A stretch of 47,037 bases of DNA, taken from the NCBI GenBank assembly GCA_937873095.1, contig CALMVI010000078.1, forward strand, positions 1 through 47,037, given 5' to 3'. The position numbers and the translations under genes are program-made. Below the pieces are notes generated by a model. The model made no database searches. It was not told the DNA's origin and saw nothing but the letters and a program-made list of their open reading frames with translations. Shown here piece after piece: positions 43,662-47,037 of the stretch (positions are counted from its first letter, which is position 1; each line of letters opens with the position of its first letter). This stretch comes from an uncultured Acetobacteraceae bacterium. GTDB lineage: Bacteria > Pseudomonadota > Alphaproteobacteria > Acetobacterales > Acetobacteraceae.

Positions 43662-45929
43662 TCAGCTGATGCTTAGAACTCCATTGTTGTTCCACACTTG
43701 CCCAGACCCGTTGGCAGGTTTGCTGGTAGGGAGCCCGGTGAGGAAGAGTCCACCGCTGGGTGTCAGCCACAAAGCCCCTTTGGGCTGAAGTCCAAGCCCG
43801 CCAGCGTTGGTCGTGACCAAGCTTAAGTTACCGGGACTTGCGTTTTGCAAAGTGATCCAATTCGTTGCTCCCACCACGCTCGTTAACGTAGCAAGGTTTC
43901 CTCCTCCGGCTGTCCCTCCAGCGGCACTGATTGTTAAGTTACCGCCTTTGGTTTGCAGAACACCCCCAACGACCGAGTCCGTACCGTCAAAACAGAGAGT
44001 AGGAGCATTACCTGTCGTCGCGGGTTGATGGCGAATGAGGTTTGCCGCCGAAGCCACGTTGTTAACTCGAAGCAGGGGGTTGCCTGCGGAGTTGCACACT
44101 ACAAAGTCTTTCATGACGGAAAGGCCGGCTGGCGTTCCAGCACTTCCCGGAGAAACGAACGAAATGTAATTACTTGCTTCAAGAGGAGTGGGATCGACAA
44201 AAGCCGTATTTAATGGCACATTGCTTAAGTTCAATCCATAAGCTGTTAAACCAACGGTGCCGTTCGCCCCGACAATCTCAATGACGGTCGCCAGGTCTTC
44301 GAAGTGGCACCCGCTTATTATGTTGCTGGATGAGTTCGCTGTGCTATTAAACTGGAACGCAACGTCTTGACTATTTCCTCCGGTCGGACCGCCGACAAAA
44401 TTACATCCAGAGACATGAAGGTTAGACACGTTAAGCAGATTGAAAAAGGTTTCTGGCGAATTAGGCCCTAAGTCTCGAGTGATATCGAGATTTGACACGA
44501 ACACGTCGGTGACGTTGGAAAGCTGCATCGTGCCCAGATTTGTATTAACCTCGCCGCCTGTGACCCAAAGCCCCAGCAACATCGCGCGTCCGATGACGTA
44601 GCCCGCCCATCTCGTCTCGTCCGTCTGCGTGAAAAAATAATCTGCCGCTACCACGAGCGGGTTGTTGAGGTAAATTCCTTCACAGTATCCTGTTTGCAAG
44701 ACAACCGTGTTTCCGTAGTAGGCCTGCAACCCGCTTATTCGTGTGTCGATAGATCCGTTTAGCTCGATGACCGCGGAACTTGTGGCCCCCGAAGGTGCAG
44801 GTGGTCCAAACCAAGAAAGACCATCGAGTTGAGAGCTCCAGCAATTATTGAGAACTAAGCCGCGTTGGAACGTCTGTGGAAACGGCGCAACTCCATTCGC
44901 AGCGTTCGGATAGCCAAATAGCTCTACGTCTTGAACGACTGTTGTTACGTACCCAAAAGCTGTTGAAGGAGGATATGTGAGTCGAATCGCGCACGCAGTC
45001 TGCCCGGCCATGCAGTCGGCGTAGATTGATAACGATGAGACTACGACTTTGTTAAACAAGTTGGCAGGCGCGAAGTCGAAGCCGATCCCGGTATGTTGCA
45101 GATGGATGCGAGTTTGACCTCGCCCTGCCCCCCTGAGATGAACGGCTTTCCCGTTGATGGTAAGCGGGCTCATCAACCAGTAATCGCCGGCAGGTACAAA
45201 CACCTGACCGCCCGTAACTGCCAGTTGCGCAAACGCGGCATTGAATGCCGAACTACAATCCGCGCCTCCTACGGACGCACCAAAGTCAATGACGTTTATG
45301 ACATCGAGACTACGGGCACTGAGAGTCCGGGGAAAGGCGCCTGTCACCGCAACCGAGGCGAGACTGGCATCCCCGGCCACAGGTGCTGTGACCTGACCGT
45401 TGCCATTCAACGAAGCAAACCCACCCGCCGGAATTTTTGCCGCAAGCGCTGCAACGCTTCCCTGTGCGGACCCAAGTCCCTGGGTTAAATTGGCAAGACT
45501 AGTCGAAACGCTTGGATCTGTGCTGGCACTTACGATGCCGGTGGAGCCAATGGCTACGTTCGAGCCGGCGGAAAACAGCGAGTGGAGAGCCGAGATTGGC
45601 AGCCGTTTTGGCGTTCCTCCCGCGTTGAGAATGACCTCGTCGGTGGGTGCAAAGGCCGTCTCCTGAACAAAACTACCGTGATCGCCACCCGTTGCTGCTA
45701 GGGAGCTCCCCAAGACGGTTAAACCCAGGCCGACATTCAAGGCTTCTGGGCCTCCAGGCCCAAGCGACGCCCTTCCCAATATACTCGGGCTAGGAACCTC
45801 GATGATTTGTTGAGTGCCGCTTAGCAGTTCAGCAACAGTAACTTCCCGAGTGACGCCCGCTTGACTGACTGGGATCTCGTCTTGTGCTCCGCTTTGCTGC
45901 GCGCTCGGCAACTCAGGAATTGTGGGCAT
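43662..45929 (-). CDS. Phage tail spike/fibre with pectate-lyase-like beta-helix
   Basis: A 755-aa protein. The N-terminal ~200 residues are a phage-fibre type attachment region (PTIPELPSAQQSGAQDEIPVSQ...). From ~209 the VINVIDFGASVGGADCSSAFNAAFAQL start and VFVPAGDYWL (~235-250) are the Pectate_lyase_3 signature that begins a right-handed beta-helix, which continues with repeated N/S-rich strands. The C-terminus GSGQVWNNNGVLSIS is a common phage tail ending. Such spikes bind and often cut host surface polysaccharide and set host range. AGG precedes the ATG closely. Confidence 0.88.
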   Translation of the reverse strand: MPTIPELPSAQQSGAQDEIPVSQAGVTREVTVAELLSGTQQIIEVPSPSILGRASLGPGGPEALNVGLGLTVLGSSLAATGGDHGSFVQETAFAPTDEVILNAGGTPKRLPISALHSLFSAGSNVAIGSTGIVSASTDPSVSTSLANLTQGLGSAQGSVAALAAKIPAGGFASLNGNGQVTAPVAGDASLASVAVTGAFPRTLSARSLDVINVIDFGASVGGADCSSAFNAAFAQLAVTGGQVFVPAGDYWLMSPLTINGKAVHLRGAGRGQTRIHLQHTGIGFDFAPANLFNKVVVSSLSIYADCMAGQTACAIRLTYPPSTAFGYVTTVVQDVELFGYPNAANGVAPFPQTFQRGLVLNNCWSSQLDGLSWFGPPAPSGATSSAVIELNGSIDTRISGLQAYYGNTVVLQTGYCEGIYLNNPLVVAADYFFTQTDETRWAGYVIGRAMLLGLWVTGGEVNTNLGTMQLSNVTDVFVSNLDITRDLGPNSPETFFNLLNVSNLHVSGCNFVGGPTGGNSQDVAFQFNSTANSSSNIISGCHFEDLATVIEIVGANGTVGLTAYGLNLSNVPLNTAFVDPTPLEASNYISFVSPGSAGTPAGLSVMKDFVVCNSAGNPLLRVNNVASAANLIRHQPATTGNAPTLCFDGTDSVVGGVLQTKGGNLTISAAGGTAGGGNLATLTSVVGATNWITLQNASPGNLSLVTTNAGGLGLQPKGALWLTPSGGLFLTGLPTSKPANGSGQVWNNNGVLSIS

Positions 45930-45990
45930 ACTACCTACCTGTTTGTACTTGCAGAAATATTCCAGCTGACGCTACGCTATTCATTGTAGA

Positions 45991-46470
45991 TCATGTGGTG
46001 ATGGGCGAACCAACCTGATCTGTTATCGCAAGACCGTTCTGGTCTGTTATCGCAGAGTTAGGCAATATCGAAACGCTCAATGCAGCCACAGGCAAGTACA
46101 CCGTTCTCGAAATGGCTCTACCGTTGTTGGTGGTGCTCGTGACAGTAACCGAGTAGGTAGTTCCGGCTTGACCGCTTGTAAGCCATAGAATGGCTTGTGT
46201 GCCCTCAGCATTGGACGATTGGAGGGTGAGGTCGCCAGTCTGGTTGGGCGATATAATGACGTCTAACGTCGCGACAGCGTCTCCGACGTCTCCCGCCAGT
46301 ATATCGGAGTAGTCAACGACGTAGTCCAAGGTGTCGCCAGGATCTTTGACTGGCCACGCCAATATGGATGGGAACGTCTGCAACGATCCTCGTGGGATAG
46401 GTCCGCAGCAATCGACTGTAACCACTCGTGCAGTCGTTATTTGCCATCTGAAATTTGCTTGTGTCGCCAC
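45991..46470 (-). CDS. Phage fibre-tail adaptor-like protein, GTG start
   Basis: A 159-aa protein with the pattern WPVKDPGDTLDYVVDYSDIL, DAVATLDVIISP, then an Ig-like beta segment (LQSSNAEGTQAILWLTSGQAGTTYSVTVT) typical of small phage proteins that lie beside tail fibres. The GTG at 46470 follows AAGG at about eight bases. Its position between the glycine-rich gene and the tail spike fits a structural role at the tail tip. Confidence 0.75.
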   Translation of the reverse strand: MATQANFRWQITTARVVTVDCCGPIPRGSLQTFPSILAWPVKDPGDTLDYVVDYSDILAGDVGDAVATLDVIISPNQTGDLTLQSSNAEGTQAILWLTSGQAGTTYSVTVTSTTNNGRAISRTVYLPVAALSVSILPNSAITDQNGLAITDQVGSPITT

Positions 46471-46558
46471 ATCATCACCTTGGAATTAGCAGAATATTAG
46501 CTATTTGGGTGAAAGACCCCGGAGTGCTTGTTTTAGAGAGGAATGACCACAAGCGGAT

Positions 46559-47037
46559 TCACCACTCGACAATCACCAGGCCGGCTCCGCCCTGACCACC
46601 CAAACCGCTGCCGATACCGCCGGAGCCACCTCCGCAGACCCCCGGTGCGTTGCGGCCGTTTGCTGAAGGGGTAAGCGCACCAGATACGCTTAAGGCTCCT
46701 CCTGCGGCATAGGCGGAGCCACCCGCGCCACTCAGCCAGATGCCGCCGGCGCCGAACGGATCGCCACCGGAACCGCCCTCAATTGCGAAACCCGACCCAA
46801 AGCCCATGCCCGGCGCCGTCCCCCCGCTTCCGGGCAAACTCCCGGTACCGTTCCCTCCCGATTGCCCACCAGTCGCCGACGCCAAACTCCCAAAACTTGA
46901 GGTTCCCCCGCCAGCTTCCGAGCCTGCGCCGCCGTTTCCGACACTGACAACGTAGCTCTGTCCCGGCTCCACGTTGTAGAACCCCTCGCAGAATCCCCCG
47001 CCCGCGCCGCCGCCCCCCGCGCTGCCAAAACCCCCCC
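46559..47037 (-). CDS. Glycine-rich phage tail protein (5' end outside the window)
   Basis: The C-terminal ~160 residues of a protein that enters from the right edge. It is dominated by glycine-rich runs with the phage-tail motif GQSYVVSVGNGGAGSEAGGG and the ending GGAGLVIVEW, common in receptor-binding tail proteins with polyglycine domains. The GTG inside at 46972 is probably not the true start, since the frame stays open to the window edge with the same composition. Confidence 0.7.
   Translation of the reverse strand, partial: GGFGSAGGGGAGGGFCEGFYNVEPGQSYVVSVGNGGAGSEAGGGTSSFGSLASATGGQSGGNGTGSLPGSGGTAPGMGFGSGFAIEGGSGGDPFGAGGIWLSGAGGSAYAAGGALSVSGALTPSANGRNAPGVCGGGSGGIGSGLGGQGGAGLVIVEW

Larger units (their letters stand above)
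43217..47037. mobile_element. Prophage tail module (one end; continues beyond the window)
   Basis: Four minus-strand genes with clearly lower GC and different codon use from the rest of the window encode a coiled-coil/TM protein, a tail spike, a tail-adaptor-like protein and a glycine-rich tail protein. No integrase, terminase, capsid or lysis enzyme is included here, so only the distal tail part is seen. It may be a functional prophage edge or a remnant. Confidence 0.8.

Noticed and set aside
46732-47028. Alternative Arg/Gly-rich frame opposite phase within the glycine-rich tail gene
   Set aside because: The other frame carries the phage-tail glycine-rich motif GQSYVVSVGNGGAG and stays open to the window edge.

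Overview
The window looks like chromosomal DNA of a high-GC alphaproteobacterium, most probably an Acetobacteraceae member (Rhodospirillales). The reasons are the very high GC of the first 43 kb, the alphaproteobacterial character of many proteins, the gene order lytic transglycosylase - gpmI - ctpA - divergent polysaccharide deacetylase - rppH, and several families of short intergenic repeats of a kind I associate with this group. I cannot fix the genus. No rRNA, tRNA or CRISPR array is visible.

Region 1 (1-17.5 kb) is mostly core. It has the start of a UbiH/VisC-like FAD hydroxylase, an orphan PII protein, and a six-gene minus-strand cell-envelope/glycolysis run (6779 down to 928: lytic transglycosylase, gpmI, a 49-aa membrane protein, ctpA, divergent polysaccharide deacetylase, rppH with an apparent CTG start). 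These are followed by a GabT-like aminotransferase, a GDSL hydrolase, a two-lobed aspartic protease, small secreted or membrane proteins, a peroxiredoxin, Mrp, and the envelope proteolysis set hflK-hflC-degP.

Region 2 (17.6-24.3 kb) is a surface-protein island. Two paralogous beta-strand-repeat proteins on the minus strand flank an oppositely transcribed protein with an NlpC/P60-like Cys/His region and two cadherin-like domains. Region 3 (24.5-33.2 kb) has dnaN, then a vitamin B12 acquisition locus: cobalamin riboswitch, BtuB receptor, YjbQ, CDF metal transporter, BtuF/BtuC/BtuD-type ABC importer and a PduO-type adenosyltransferase. The last four genes overlap end to end. Together they would take up corrinoid across both membranes and adenosylate it.

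Region 4 (33.3-36.4 kb) holds small exported proteins, a divergent cis-prenyltransferase and a MAPEG protein. Region 5 (36.5-47 kb) is accessory: a decayed AIM24-family pseudogene, a frameshifted SDR with its intact divergent LysR regulator, and a three-gene locus headed by an unusual 848-aa protein made of two membrane segments, two CbxX/CfxQ-type AAA+ ATPase modules and a trypsin/HtrA-type protease, followed by two membrane-anchored proteins I do not recognise. That locus (39009-43026) is the best candidate here for an undescribed system. Directly after it comes a lower-GC prophage tail module (43217 to the end): coiled-coil/TM protein, pectate-lyase-like tail spike, tail-adaptor-like protein and a glycine-rich tail protein cut by the window end.
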